Source of the DNA: Runella rosea
GTDB lineage: Bacteria; Bacteroidota; Bacteroidia; Cytophagales; Spirosomataceae
Direction: 5' to 3'
Assembly: GCF_003325355.1 (NCBI RefSeq)
Contig: NZ_CP030850.1
Location: 6,647,001 to 6,711,000 of the forward strand
DNA length: 64,000 nucleotides
The notes under the pieces are model-generated. The model worked only from the letters and a program-made list of their open reading frames with translations. It was not told the origin of the DNA and did not search any database. The position numbers and the translations under genes were made by a program. How positions within the stretch are numbered: position 1 is the first letter of the stretch; each line of letters starts with the position of its first letter. Shown one piece after another: positions 10,082-19,178 of this stretch.

Positions 10082-10780
10082 TTACTTAAAAACATACTTT
10101 TTTCTTTTCACGTTCACGCGGGGCGGGAAGGCGTTTTTTTCAAAAAGGCGATAACCTTCGCTGATGGTTTCCCAAAAATCAGCGGACGGGTGCGTGGTGT
10201 AATTGGCCAAATTCTGGGTCGTCATTTCAAACGGAAAGGCATGAACGGCAACCTTTTTCTGGCCGTATTCAAAGGCTGTTTGAACCAAGGTATAAATCTC
10301 TTCAATGCACGCGTCGGTCATGGCATAACAGCCTACGGATACACATTTGCCATGTACCATTAAGTAACTCCCGGTGTAGTTTTGGGCCCGATCAAATGCA
10401 TTTGGGTACCCTAAATTGAACGACAGATGATAGTCGCTGTTGGGGTTCATTTGAGCGGGGGTAACTTCGTAAAACCCTTCGGGCGCTTGTAAATCTCCCT
10501 CTTTTGTTTTTGGACCCAACTGCCCAGAAAAATGACAAATGGGGTATGTCCTAAAAAGCGTAAATCGTTTCTCGTTTTTAATCCACATTTCCAGACGTTT
10601 GGACTCCTTAAATATTCGGATAAACACTGGGCTTCCCCAGGTCAAACCACTGGTTACAAATTCGCTTTTCAATGGTTCCGCCATTCTGATAGTCACTTCA
10701 CGGGAGCGTTCACTGACCGGGAAAGGCTGGCTGAAAGCGTTCATTGCAATCAATAAAAATAGAAAAGCCCGATAAGGCAT
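10082..10780 (-). CDS. L,D-transpeptidase (YkuD/YafK-like) family protein
   Basis: 232 residues with an N-terminal signal peptide (LFLLIAMNAFSQPF), so periplasmic. The YkuD catalytic motif HxxxSxGC is present as HGKCVSVGC (His143, Ser148, catalytic Cys151), preceded by the usual GFYEVTPAQMNPNSDYHLSF segment. The family makes 3-3 peptidoglycan crosslinks, links lipoproteins to the wall, or (DpaA/YafK) cleaves such links; spacing and length fit the YafK branch best, so hydrolase rather than synthase activity is possible. Stops 35 bp before metH with no terminator between. Confidence 0.85.
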   Translation of the reverse strand: MPYRAFLFLLIAMNAFSQPFPVSERSREVTIRMAEPLKSEFVTSGLTWGSPVFIRIFKESKRLEMWIKNEKRFTLFRTYPICHFSGQLGPKTKEGDLQAPEGFYEVTPAQMNPNSDYHLSFNLGYPNAFDRAQNYTGSYLMVHGKCVSVGCYAMTDACIEEIYTLVQTAFEYGQKKVAVHAFPFEMTTQNLANYTTHPSADFWETISEGYRLFEKNAFPPRVNVKRKKYVFK

Positions 10781-10982
10781 ACATTTTTTTGTCGGAAAAT
10801 GGAAAATACAAAATTACGACAAAAGTAATGATTACGACACTTGTTAGACGATAATTGGAGATATGGGTGATAAAATAGATAATAAATAGATAATCGTAGA
10901 TCCTTGTAAATAATATATACTTTTAGCAGAGCGATGAATTCCTGAAATAGATAAATTATCCAGCATCTAAAGCACAAAAAAT

Positions 10983-11006
10983 CCCCATCAGACTTGTCTG
11001 ATGGGG
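10983..11006 (-). terminator. Rho-independent terminator
   Basis: 10-bp stem ccccatcaga/tctgatgggg with a 4-nt loop, followed on the minus strand by a run of six or more T. Sits 32 bp after the stop of the small-barrel gene ending at 11038. The rest of 10781-11037 is AT-rich with no credible gene. Confidence 0.8.
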
Positions 11007-11037
11007 GGAATCATAATGATGTACTTTATCGTTGTTA

Positions 11038-11667
11038 CTAGAACGTAATTCCTAGAGATATTTGGGCGGCGGAATTCTTTGCGTTTCCCAAAAATACCTT
11101 TGCGGCGTCGCTTTGGGCTACAGGACGTAATCCATAATTGTAGCGTGTTCCCAACATCAACTTCCCGAAGTAAATACTCAATCCAGCCGAAAGACCATAG
11201 TCAAAACTGTTGAAATTGTCGCGGTTGAGCGTGGTAGCAGCAAATCCAGCGTCACTTTTACTTTCGGTGGAGGCGTTGGCCAGAAACCCTCCGTAGACAC
11301 CGCCGTGGATGTCGACAAAATTGCCCACTTTTACGGTGGCTAATACGGGTATTTCGAGATAATCAAGTTTAAAAGAATTCTCACCCCGGAAGGTATTATT
11401 CAATAAATTATACCGAGCAGTAACGCCTTTAGTAGAATAGCCAAGTTCGGGCTGTAAGTAAAGAACTCCCTTGATGAGAGGTACTTGAGTAAACAAACTT
11501 GCGTGAAACCCGTAACGGGGATTGCGATCGGTAACGTCTTTTAGGTATAAATTTGAGACGTTTAAGCCTCCCCGGATTCCCGAACGAGAATGGGCTTCTT
11601 GGGCGTTTGCAGTTTGGAACAAACCCGTGGCAATACAAACGATTGCTGACATTAATCTAATTTTCAT
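11038..11667 (-). CDS. Outer-membrane beta-barrel protein (PorT/OmpW-like fold)
   Basis: About 209 residues. A signal peptide (MKIRLMSAIVCIATGLFQ, cleavage after TANA) is followed by alternating polar/hydrophobic strands typical of an eight-stranded barrel: GIRGGLNVSNLY, GVLYLQPELGYSTKG, LDYLEIPVLATVKVG, and a C terminus ending in Phe, the outer-membrane insertion signal. LEIPVLATVK is characteristic of the 'outer membrane beta-barrel' family very common in Bacteroidota, whose individual roles are mostly unknown. I prefer the start at 11667 because the signal peptide begins there; an upstream in-frame ATG at 11766 would add 33 non-signal residues. Second gene of a two-gene unit with the small barrel upstream (56-bp gap). 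Confidence 0.85.
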   Translation of the reverse strand: MKIRLMSAIVCIATGLFQTANAQEAHSRSGIRGGLNVSNLYLKDVTDRNPRYGFHASLFTQVPLIKGVLYLQPELGYSTKGVTARYNLLNNTFRGENSFKLDYLEIPVLATVKVGNFVDIHGGVYGGFLANASTESKSDAGFAATTLNRDNFNSFDYGLSAGLSIYFGKLMLGTRYNYGLRPVAQSDAAKVFLGNAKNSAAQISLGITF

Positions 11668-11723
11668 GGCTTCCTTAGTTAAGTAAGTTGGATATAAACT
11701 ATGTGTGGATATAGGTGTTGTTT

Positions 11724-12200
11724 TTAGAAGATGTAGCGAATAGAAAGTGCTCCATCGTCTCCCCAAAAACCATCGTCTACATTAAGATTGAACGTCGGTT
11801 TCCAGTCGATGCTGATGTTGATGGGAATTTCGCGGAAGTTGTACTCTAGCCCTAAAATTCCGTCTATCCCCACCACGCTGCTGCGTCCGTAGGGTGAATA
11901 ACCTCTTTTGCTTTCACCCCAAAAATAAACGTGAGCCCCTGCACCATAAATGAAATTGAGGCGATTGATGTTAAAAGCACGGGTGTGCCCTTCGATGAGC
12001 CCCGTAAAGCCTAAGCCTCTCCAGCGGGAAGAAATAATTCCTTCTACCGCTACTTTTGGTTTTGTGAAGTGCTTGATTGTCACTCCATTTGGGCCGCCAG
12101 CGCGAAGGCCGATACCCGTACGATAATCTTGCGACCACCCTGATTGTGTGCTGAGAAAGAAGATTGCTGTTCCATACAGCAAAATAAATAACCTGTTCAT
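11724..12200 (-). CDS. Small outer-membrane barrel protein, unknown function
   Basis: 158 residues. Signal peptide MNRLFILLYGTAIFFLSTQS ending at WSQ, then strands rich in Gly and aromatics (GIGLRAGGPNGVTIKHF, NFIYGAGAHVYFW, GILGLEYNFREIPINISI) and a terminal Phe. Reads as a short eight-stranded beta-barrel. No enzymatic motif. First gene of the pair with the barrel protein ending at 11038; both may share a promoter in 12201-12261. Confidence 0.75.
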   Translation of the reverse strand: MNRLFILLYGTAIFFLSTQSGWSQDYRTGIGLRAGGPNGVTIKHFTKPKVAVEGIISSRWRGLGFTGLIEGHTRAFNINRLNFIYGAGAHVYFWGESKRGYSPYGRSSVVGIDGILGLEYNFREIPINISIDWKPTFNLNVDDGFWGDDGALSIRYIF

Positions 12201-12261
12201 TGTATTGGGAATAATGGTTTACTGTGCAAAGTTAGGGACTTTACGGTACTCGTTGGATGGA

Positions 12262-12996
12262 CTACCTAAGGCTGATGGCGCCGTTTTGAGCGGCTTTTTT
12301 CATTTCGTCGCTGGCATACAGTGCCATCTCTACCCGACGGTTCTGTTGACGTCCGGTTTCGGTGCTGTTGGAGGCAATGGGGTTGGATTCTCCTTGACCA
12401 ACAATTTTAAAACGACTGGCAGGAACCCCTTCGCTAATTAAGAAGTCTGACACCGCACTGGCGCGTTTTTCAGAAAGCGCACGGTTGAACTCTGTTGAAC
12501 CGACACTATCGGTGTGTCCTTCGACCAACAAACTGGATTGTCCGTCTGTTTTTAGCGTTTGCGCCATGTTTCGCAGACTTTCTTGGGTTTCGCTGCGCAG
12601 CTGTGAGGAGCCGAAGTCAAACAAGAGGGCATTGTCGAAGGTTAATTTTACGCCTTCGCCCACGCGTTCGACGCGAGCGGTATTACCCAAATCTTTACGA
12701 AGTTTTTCGGCTTGTTTGTCCATGTGGTTGCCAATGATAGCTCCCGCTGCACCGCCTACCGTAGCCCCAATAATGGCGCCAATGGCGGTATTTTTATTGT
12801 TTTTACCAATAATCCCGCCAATAACTGCGCCAGCACCTACGCCGATTAACGCTCCTTTTTGGGATTTTTTCAGTTTAGCTTTTTGAGCAGTCGTTGTTTT
12901 CTTTTTGGTTGACTGTTGAGCGGAAGCTATCCCCACGTTACAAATCGACAACACAATGATGTAGGTTGCGATTAAATAAGATGTTATTGCTTTCAT
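12262..12996 (-). CDS. OmpA-family protein with glycine-zipper segment
   Basis: 244 residues. After a signal peptide (cleavage near GIASAQ) come a Lys-rich linker, a glycine-zipper membrane-interacting segment (~residues 48-95: GALIGVGAGAVIGGIIG and GAIIGATVGGAAGAIIG), and a C-terminal OmpA-like peptidoglycan-binding domain (~120-240) with the conserved VEGHTDSVGSTEFNRALSEKRA and NRRVEMAL. The domain binds meso-diaminopimelate through the Asp and Arg visible there. The combination is that of YiaD-type lipoproteins, but no lipobox Cys is present, so anchoring is more likely through the zipper. Divergent from the Lrp regulator. Confidence 0.92.
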   Translation of the reverse strand: MKAITSYLIATYIIVLSICNVGIASAQQSTKKKTTTAQKAKLKKSQKGALIGVGAGAVIGGIIGKNNKNTAIGAIIGATVGGAAGAIIGNHMDKQAEKLRKDLGNTARVERVGEGVKLTFDNALLFDFGSSQLRSETQESLRNMAQTLKTDGQSSLLVEGHTDSVGSTEFNRALSEKRASAVSDFLISEGVPASRFKIVGQGESNPIASNSTETGRQQNRRVEMALYASDEMKKAAQNGAISLR

Positions 12997-13295
12997 GATA
13001 TATTTATACCGTTTGGTGTAAATAAACTATCTAAAATTACATGCCTAAGAACACTTGAATGAGTGAAAATGACATTAACTATCTGATATTTAAATTGTTA
13101 TGCTTGTTGATTAGTTCTGGACTTATTCAGATATTTTTTTCAATTGTAGAAAATAATCCCCGTTTTGGGGATTATGAGCTAAATTTTTATTTTTTAAGAA
13201 TAAATTATCTGAAATACTGTTAGATAAAATAAATTAAATATCTTTATTTGTAAGATATTATATCTAATTGTGCGCAAATTATTCCCCATCATCTT
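12997..13295. promoter_or_regulatory. AT-rich divergent promoter region with two dyads
   Basis: Gene-free region between the OmpA-family gene and the Lrp-type regulator. Two inverted repeats lie in front of the regulator: TTATCT...AGATAA at 13205-13227 and ATATCTT...AAGATAT at 13238-13258. Both share the core ATCT/AGAT and are plausible autoregulatory Lrp/AsnC operators. No small gene was seen. Confidence 0.45.
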
Positions 13296-13757
13296 ATGCT
13301 AAAACTAGACACTACTGACCGTGGTATTTTGCGTTATTTACAGCAGAATGCCCTTTTGACCACCAAAGAATTGGCCTTGCAATTGAATCTTTCTTATACG
13401 CCCGTGTACGAAAGAGTACGCAAACTTGAGCGAGAAGGGATTATTAAAAAATACGTGGCCTTGGTCAATCGGGAAGGAATTGGCAAAAATTTGGTGGCTT
13501 TTTGCAATGTTTCGCTGAAAGAACATAGCCGCGCCAATGGCGAAAAGTTTGTATCGGCAGTTATGACCTTTGAAGAAGTGATGGAGTGCTACAATATCTC
13601 GGGCGAATATGATTTTATGCTCAAAGTGGTGGTGAATGACATGCCCGAATACCAACGATTTTTGATGGAAAAACTCGGGGCGCTGGATAGTATCGGAAAT
13701 ACCCACAGCATATTTGTCATGAGTGAGATCAAGCACGAAACCGCCCTGAAGGTATAG
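13296..13757 (+). CDS. Lrp/AsnC-family transcriptional regulator
   Basis: 153 residues: N-terminal winged HTH (residues ~5-55; TTKELALQLNLSYTPVYERV with the recognition helix at SYTPVYERVRKL) and C-terminal RAM/AsnC ligand-binding domain (~65-150; MECYNISGEYDFMLKVVV). The family senses amino acids and assembles as dimers to hexadecamers. Its own upstream region holds two AT-rich dyads that could be its sites. Genes downstream on the same strand (DinB-like, SnoaL-like) start after a 102-bp gap and might be targets; this is inference from position only. Confidence 0.93.
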   Translation: MLKLDTTDRGILRYLQQNALLTTKELALQLNLSYTPVYERVRKLEREGIIKKYVALVNREGIGKNLVAFCNVSLKEHSRANGEKFVSAVMTFEEVMECYNISGEYDFMLKVVVNDMPEYQRFLMEKLGALDSIGNTHSIFVMSEIKHETALKV

Positions 13758-13859
13758 TGGATGGGTAAGAGGCGGATTTACCACAAAATGTCGCATTTTT
13801 ACAATCACCATTAAAAACAGAAGGGTAGTTTTGAATCGTCAAACAAATCAATTATTCAA

Positions 13860-14378
13860 ATGAAAAAATCGCTCATTATCTTACTTATGCTTACCTTTAT
13901 TGGGCAGGCTATCAATGCTCAAAATGCGAAATCAAGACTCTTGGCGGACTGGGAAAGGGGTAAAAAGTTTATGACAGAATATTTAGCCGCGATGCCAGAA
14001 GACGGTTATTCTTTCAAACCTACGCCCGAAATCCGCAGCTACTCCCAACAAATGATGCACGTAGCCGATGCCAATTTTGCGTTTGCTTCGTCCGCCAGCG
14101 GTAAAGCAAGCCCTTACCAAGGCTCCGCCGAAAAATCGGCAGACCACTCTAAAGCTACCGTCACTAAAACGGTGATGCAGAGTATTGATTTTACAATAGA
14201 AGCCATCAAGGCTATGTCGGAAGAAGATTTGGCCAAGAAAGTGAAAGTATTTGGTCAAGAACTGACGGCTGACAGTGCGCTTACAAAATCGTTTGAGCAC
14301 ATGTGCCACCACCGTGGACAAACCACCATTTATCTGCGTCTGAAAGGTATCAAACCACCCGCAGAAGGATTGTTTTAA
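13860..14378 (+). CDS. Secreted DinB-family protein
   Basis: 172 residues with a signal peptide (MKKSLIILLMLTFIGQAINA) and a DinB four-helix bundle. The three metal-binding histidines expected of the fold are seen in QMMHVADANF and near the C terminus in HMCHHRGQTTIYLRLKGI. DinB/YfiT proteins bind a divalent metal, and some are thiol-dependent S-transferases (bacillithiol type); the substrate here is unknown. A secreted version is common in Bacteroidota. Starts 24 bp before the next DinB-like gene, so the two are probably cotranscribed. Confidence 0.85.
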   Translation: MKKSLIILLMLTFIGQAINAQNAKSRLLADWERGKKFMTEYLAAMPEDGYSFKPTPEIRSYSQQMMHVADANFAFASSASGKASPYQGSAEKSADHSKATVTKTVMQSIDFTIEAIKAMSEEDLAKKVKVFGQELTADSALTKSFEHMCHHRGQTTIYLRLKGIKPPAEGLF

Positions 14379-14402
14379 AATCCGAAATAACCTACAATTA
14401 AC

Positions 14403-15014
14403 ATGAAGAAGTTATTCCTGATTTTAATCCTATTCTCAGAAATTTGTCCAATTTGGGCGCAAGTAACCGCCCCACAAAAAAGTTGGACGGAAGCTGACCG
14501 CCGCGCGTTGGTCAACCAATACAAACGTACCAAAGCAGAAATCAACCAAGAAACGAGTACACTTACTTCGGCACAGTGGAACTTTAAGGAAGGCCCTGAC
14601 AAATGGACTATCGGGCAGGTATTGGAGCACCTAAATATGTGGTCTTTGTTGACTCAGTTCGACGGTCGGTCGGCTACCTATTTTGGTGAGCGTCCCGATT
14701 TGGCGGCTGCCTGTAAGTCAGACAGTGTAAATACCTCATTTATTTACGAAACCAACCCGCATACGTCGCCAGATTTTACGATTCCGACAGGATTGATAAA
14801 AGATGAAAATAACCTCAAAATTTTCAATGGTAAATACGACGAAATTATCGGTGCGATTGAGAAGTCGAAGCTCAACTATCGAATGATTGTCCGAGAAGGC
14901 AAAGACGGAAATCATCGTGATTTGGCACAAATTTACATCATTCATTACGGTCACGTAGACCGACACTTACGTCAGATTCGCCGAATCAAAACACATCCAA
15001 ATTACCCTAAGTAA
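14403..15014 (+). CDS. Second secreted DinB-like (DinB_2) protein
   Basis: 203 residues. Signal peptide MKKLFLILILFSEICPIWAQ, then a DinB-type bundle with the signature KWTIGQVLEHLNMW (first His) and a C-terminal IYIIHYGHVDRHLRQI (second and third His). This is the DinB_2/YfiT arrangement and is only distantly similar to its upstream neighbour. Likely periplasmic, metal-binding; reaction unknown. Same operon as the preceding gene. Confidence 0.82.
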   Translation: MKKLFLILILFSEICPIWAQVTAPQKSWTEADRRALVNQYKRTKAEINQETSTLTSAQWNFKEGPDKWTIGQVLEHLNMWSLLTQFDGRSATYFGERPDLAAACKSDSVNTSFIYETNPHTSPDFTIPTGLIKDENNLKIFNGKYDEIIGAIEKSKLNYRMIVREGKDGNHRDLAQIYIIHYGHVDRHLRQIRRIKTHPNYPK

Positions 15015-15098
15015 GCTTTTGCCACAGGCATTCTACCTCAGTACCCTCCGTTTCTCTGTGGTTGCACAAACTATTTTACCCTCTATCCCTTCTTTAAC

Positions 15099-15545
15099 AT
15101 GGAAACAACAAAAACCGCCGAATCTATCACCGACCTTACGCGCAAAGGCACCTGCATTGAATTTTTTTCGGCCTATCAAGAGCTGGATACCGAACGAATG
15201 ATTAGCCTCGCTACTCCCGACGCTACCGTGTGGTTTGAACCGCTGGGTGAAGGTGGAAAAGGACTTTTTCAAGAATTTGGCAAAAACGTATGGAGTTTGC
15301 TGATTGACTGTTTCCCCGATTTAGACAACACCGTCGACAGCATGTATTCGGAAGATGATCTGATTACTTGTAAAGTAGCGATTTTTGGCACGCAGGAAAA
15401 AGATTTCTTGGGGCTGCCAAGCAAAGGATTGAAGTTCAATAGCGACCATATCTTCGTGTTTCGTTTTGATGAAAATGACAAAATCATCGACCTGAAAATC
15501 AACTGGAACCACGAAGGTTTTGTGGCGCAATTGACGGGCGTGTAA
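15099..15545 (+). CDS. SnoaL-like/NTF2-fold protein
   Basis: 148 residues, cytoplasmic (no signal peptide). The cone-shaped NTF2 fold is suggested by FFSAYQELDTERMISLATPDATVWFEPLG at the start, followed by DHIFVFRFDENDKIIDLKINW, the standard SnoaL 'v-F-d-gKI-e-h' closing strands. Family members are isomerases, hydrolases or ligand-binding proteins, so no activity can be assigned. Third in a row after the two DinB genes (84-bp gap). Confidence 0.75.
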   Translation: METTKTAESITDLTRKGTCIEFFSAYQELDTERMISLATPDATVWFEPLGEGGKGLFQEFGKNVWSLLIDCFPDLDNTVDSMYSEDDLITCKVAIFGTQEKDFLGLPSKGLKFNSDHIFVFRFDENDKIIDLKINWNHEGFVAQLTGV

Positions 15546-15632
15546 ATACAACGTAACCGTTAGATAAGTATCGACTGTAATGTTTGGCGGGTGACGTATA
15601 ATCTTCGTACTTTCGGTAAATCATGACTGACA

Positions 15633-16448
15633 ATGCTTTACCGAAAGTTCGTCCCGCCTATTCACCTACGCCCTTTTGTAGAATGTTTTTTCCTGTGGGA
15701 AAATAGTTTATTGCTGTCAAAATCCTTGCCCATTGAGTCGCCCCCGACGGGCTTTGCCTCAATGGTGTTCAACTACGGTACACCGTATCGAGTAACTTCC
15801 CAAAAACTAAACGGAGGCTTGGTTCCCAAAAATTTCTTAACAGGCCAAGCAACCAAAAGCTATCAACTTCAACTTTCGGGTAAAATAGGCATGGTAGGAA
15901 TCGTATTTCGGCCTGCGGGCTTAAATACGCTGTTTGGATTGCCGATGTACGAGTTTTCTGACGAGCGCACAAACCTCCGTGATGTGCTAGGGCGTTGTTT
16001 GGACGAATGGTCCGACAAAATAGAAGAGGCCGCTTCTCCCACCGAACGCATTGGCTTGCTGGAACAGTTTTTAAATCTTCAGTTATTACGTAAAAATCCG
16101 GAACTCGACCGCATAGATTACACTGCCAACCTGATAGTAGAACAGCGGGGAGTGGTCAATATCAGCGATATGATGAACGAGCTTTTTGTTTGTCGTCGGC
16201 AGTTTGAACGCAAGTTTTTACAGAAAGTGGGGGTAAGTCCCAAGTATTACGCCCGCATTCGTCGGATAGGCAGTTTATGCAGTGAGTTGGCCCAGAAACG
16301 CTGGCAGGTGGCTGATTGGCAAGATATTATCTACAAAAATGGATACTACGACCAATCTCACTTCATCAAAGAGTTTACGGAATTTACAGGAAAAAGTCCT
16401 TCGTTTTACGTGAAAAACAATGTTGAATTGGCCAATTATTTGAAATAA
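15633..16448 (+). CDS. AraC-family transcriptional regulator
   Basis: 271 residues. The N-terminal ~140 residues form the sensor domain common in Bacteroidota AraC proteins (MLYRKFVPPIHLRPFVECFF and GMVGIVFRPAGLNTLF). The C-terminal ~100 residues are the double HTH: ISDMMNELFVCRRQFERKFL for the first helix pair and the canonical second motif YYDQSHFIKEFTEFTGKSP (residues ~245-263). The effector is unknown; the preceding DinB/SnoaL genes are possible targets by proximity. Confidence 0.9.
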   Translation: MLYRKFVPPIHLRPFVECFFLWENSLLLSKSLPIESPPTGFASMVFNYGTPYRVTSQKLNGGLVPKNFLTGQATKSYQLQLSGKIGMVGIVFRPAGLNTLFGLPMYEFSDERTNLRDVLGRCLDEWSDKIEEAASPTERIGLLEQFLNLQLLRKNPELDRIDYTANLIVEQRGVVNISDMMNELFVCRRQFERKFLQKVGVSPKYYARIRRIGSLCSELAQKRWQVADWQDIIYKNGYYDQSHFIKEFTEFTGKSPSFYVKNNVELANYLK

Positions 16449-16568
16449 GAATGTTGCATAATTGAATTTCCCTTTTTTGGTAAAAGATAGGATTTTAGGA
16501 GTGATTTTTGCATCTGAAAGTAGTTGTACATTTTTATGCTAAATTTGACCTAAAATCGCTGATTTATC

Positions 16569-17336
16569 ATGAAAGTTGAAGCCTTCCAGATTGCCGAAGA
16601 AATTGATTTGAAGAAATTTCGCGCCGAGTATACTACGCTTCCTGTGATTGCCAACAGTTCAGAATTATTGTATCGGCACAACGAAAATCAGTTTTTTTAC
16701 CTACTCAGCTACGGAGTGGTTGCATTTGCGGGCGTAGATAATTTAGCGGAAAGTGCCCTGCTCAAATTTATTCGCACCTACGCCAAAGACCACGTAACAG
16801 AAGATTATCGCGAAGATGTTACGGTGAACGTTAAGCCCGATTCAGGGGTGATTTTTGACTATAATTCCATTACGATTCCCGAACTATCTCCAAATGCCCT
16901 ACGGCTGATTATGCTCAATATTTCCCAGTCGGTAGCCTTGGATTATTATGAGGCGTTAAGTGACGAAATTTTGAAAAATACCAAAAAAATGACTCGTCAG
17001 TTGGAGCAAACAGGCCGTTTGAGGGGTTCTCAGAAGGAACTGATGCAGTTTATTGGAAAGACACTCAGTATCAAAAACAGCATTGTAGATGACCTTTACA
17101 TTTTTGATGCCCCTGACAGCGCTTGGGAAAATGAATTATTGGGACGCATCGACGACGCTATCAAACGTACGCTTGACCTTCGAATGCGCTACCGTGATAT
17201 TGATTATAAACTGAAAATTGTCCACGAAAACTTGACGGTTTTTACTGATATTCTGCAAAATAGAGAAAGTACGCGTTTGGAGTGGATCATTATTATCTTG
17301 ATTATGATTGAGGTTGTACATCTTTTTTGGAAGTAG
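16569..17336 (+). CDS. RMD1/DUF155-family membrane protein
   Basis: 255 residues. Soluble N-terminal region with FYLLSYGVVAFAGVDNLAES, a helical middle, and one transmembrane helix at the extreme C terminus (LEWIIIILIMIEVVHLFWK) preceded by the family signature ILQNRESTRLEW. RMD1 (yeast), YagE and DUF155 proteins share this tail-anchored layout. Eukaryotic members act in mitochondrial translation or meiosis; the bacterial role is unknown. Monocistronic. Confidence 0.85.
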   Translation: MKVEAFQIAEEIDLKKFRAEYTTLPVIANSSELLYRHNENQFFYLLSYGVVAFAGVDNLAESALLKFIRTYAKDHVTEDYREDVTVNVKPDSGVIFDYNSITIPELSPNALRLIMLNISQSVALDYYEALSDEILKNTKKMTRQLEQTGRLRGSQKELMQFIGKTLSIKNSIVDDLYIFDAPDSAWENELLGRIDDAIKRTLDLRMRYRDIDYKLKIVHENLTVFTDILQNRESTRLEWIIIILIMIEVVHLFWK

Positions 17337-17395
17337 GACTAATCCTACCCCGAAGATTTGAACGCGGGGATTGGTATCTAAATAGGTGCTTTTTG

Positions 17396-17403
17396 TACCT
17401 TTG
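17396..17403 (+). promoter_or_regulatory. Promoter -7 element TACCTTTG
   Basis: Exact match to TAnnTTTG, 33 nt before the ATG at 17437; TTGG at 17371-17374 may serve as the -33 element. Confidence 0.5.
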
Positions 17404-17436
17404 TGCCATTAAAGGCTAACTCCCTTTCAAACTAAG

Positions 17437-19032
17437 ATGCAACAGACACTCCAATTAACACTGCCGCCCGAGACGGCGATGGACGAAACGGCTTTTCGTC
17501 AATACATTGTTCAAACCCTTCATCTTCAGCATACAGATACCCTGACGGTTCGAAAAACCCGCCAATCCATTGATGCACGTTCGCGTCAAATCAAGGTAAA
17601 TGTACAGGCAGAAATCTACGCCGACGAGACACCGCCGCCCGCCATTGCCTACCAAAAAGACTACCCTGATGTTTCCCAAAAGCCGCCTGTTGTGATTGTG
17701 GGCTGTGGCCCAGCGGGAATGTTTGCGGCACTGCGTTTGGTGGAGTTGGGTTACAAACCTGTATTGCTCGAAAGGGGCAAAGATGTTCGCGCCCGGCGGC
17801 GCGATTTGGCCGCTATCAACAAAGACCACATCGTACATCCTGATTCAAATTATTGCTTCGGTGAAGGAGGAGCAGGGACGTACTCGGATGGGAAATTATA
17901 CACGCGCTCCAGTAAGCGTGGCGATATTAGGCGCATTCTGGAAATTTTTGTTGTGCATGGCGCGGCCGAAGAAATCTTGTATGATGCCCACCCGCACATT
18001 GGAACCAATAAACTTCCCCCACTTATCGCCGATATGCGTCAAAGTATTTTGAACGCGGGTGGTGAAGTACATTTTGAAACCAAAGTCACCGATTTTATTT
18101 TTGCCGCCTCGTCTACGAGTGCTAATCAACAGGCTGAAATAAAAGGCGTTGTCACTGCCGATAGACGAGAATTTACGGGCATTGGGGTGATTTTGGCCAC
18201 GGGCCATTCGGCCCGGGATATTTTCGAATTGTGTCAGGTCAAAAATGTGTTGATTGAAGCCAAGCCCTTCGCGGTGGGGGTGCGCATTGAACATTCCCAA
18301 AAATTAATTGATTCGCTTCAATACCATCGCCCCGACCGTGGAGCGTATCTGCCCGCAGCCTCTTACAGTTTGGTGACGCAGTCGCAACATAAAAATGTAC
18401 AGCGCGGCGTTTTTTCCTTTTGCATGTGTCCTGGAGGGTTTATTGTTCCAGCGGCTACGTCGCCTGGCGAATTGGTGGTCAATGGCATGTCGCCGTCGCG
18501 CCGTGATTCGCGTTTTGCCAATTCTGGCATGGTTGTGAGCATCGAAGACGTAGATTTGAAGCCGTATCAGGCTTTTGGGGCGTTGGCAGGATTGGAGTTC
18601 CAAAGAGCGATTGAACAAAGGGCCTGTGCGCTTACGGGCGGCGGACAAACCGCGCCGGCTCAGCGCGTGCTGGATTTTGTCAAAGGGAAAACATCACCTG
18701 AACTCTTGGATACGTCCTATCAACCGGGGCTTCTGTCAATGGATTTGCGAGAATACCTGCCCGACCACATTGCGGAGCCGCTCCGACAAGGATTGCAGGA
18801 TTTTGGCCGAAAAATGAACGGTTACGTTTCCAACGAAGCCCAACTCATTGGGGTTGAAAGTCGCACGTCGTCGCCGGTACGGATTCCCCGTCACCGTGAT
18901 ACTGCCGAGCACCTTCAGACCCATCGATTGTACCCCTGTGGCGAGGGAGCTGGATATGCAGGCGGGATTATGTCGGCCGCGTTGGATGGGACTTTTGTGG
19001 CCGAACAACTGGTTAGCAAATACGGGAGATAA
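17437..19032 (+). CDS. FAD-dependent dehydrogenase of the COG2509 type
   Basis: 531 residues. An N-terminal ~85-residue ferredoxin-like domain (VRKTRQSIDARSRQIKVNVQ) is followed by a Rossmann FAD site, VVIVGCGPAGMFAALRL with the acidic end LLERGKDVRARR (residues ~84-120). Then comes the family-specific cysteine-containing CFGEGGAGTYSDGKLYTR, the GVILATGHSARDIFELC motif, FCMCPGGFIVPAAT, and a C-terminal YPCGEGAGYAGGIMSAA that closes the FAD site. This combination defines the uncharacterised FAD-dependent dehydrogenases (COG2509), present in many anaerobes and Bacteroidota; no substrate is known. Own promoter upstream. Confidence 0.9.
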   Translation: MQQTLQLTLPPETAMDETAFRQYIVQTLHLQHTDTLTVRKTRQSIDARSRQIKVNVQAEIYADETPPPAIAYQKDYPDVSQKPPVVIVGCGPAGMFAALRLVELGYKPVLLERGKDVRARRRDLAAINKDHIVHPDSNYCFGEGGAGTYSDGKLYTRSSKRGDIRRILEIFVVHGAAEEILYDAHPHIGTNKLPPLIADMRQSILNAGGEVHFETKVTDFIFAASSTSANQQAEIKGVVTADRREFTGIGVILATGHSARDIFELCQVKNVLIEAKPFAVGVRIEHSQKLIDSLQYHRPDRGAYLPAASYSLVTQSQHKNVQRGVFSFCMCPGGFIVPAATSPGELVVNGMSPSRRDSRFANSGMVVSIEDVDLKPYQAFGALAGLEFQRAIEQRACALTGGGQTAPAQRVLDFVKGKTSPELLDTSYQPGLLSMDLREYLPDHIAEPLRQGLQDFGRKMNGYVSNEAQLIGVESRTSSPVRIPRHRDTAEHLQTHRLYPCGEGAGYAGGIMSAALDGTFVAEQLVSKYGR

Positions 19033-19178
19033 ACCCGTTCATTCTTATTTTATCAACTCTCTTTTGCCCAAAATCAGTACGCTTGATAAATTGTTTTTGC
19101 AAAAATGGTTAGTTTATGAACTATCTATTACTTTAGCCAAAATAGAGTTAATAGATTTTTTATATTTTAATTTGGCCA

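Noticed and set aside
10750-10977. 75-codon minus-strand frame in the AT-rich gap
   Set aside because: Low-complexity Cys/Phe/Tyr/Ile-rich composition, overlaps the start of the L,D-transpeptidase gene; not a credible protein.
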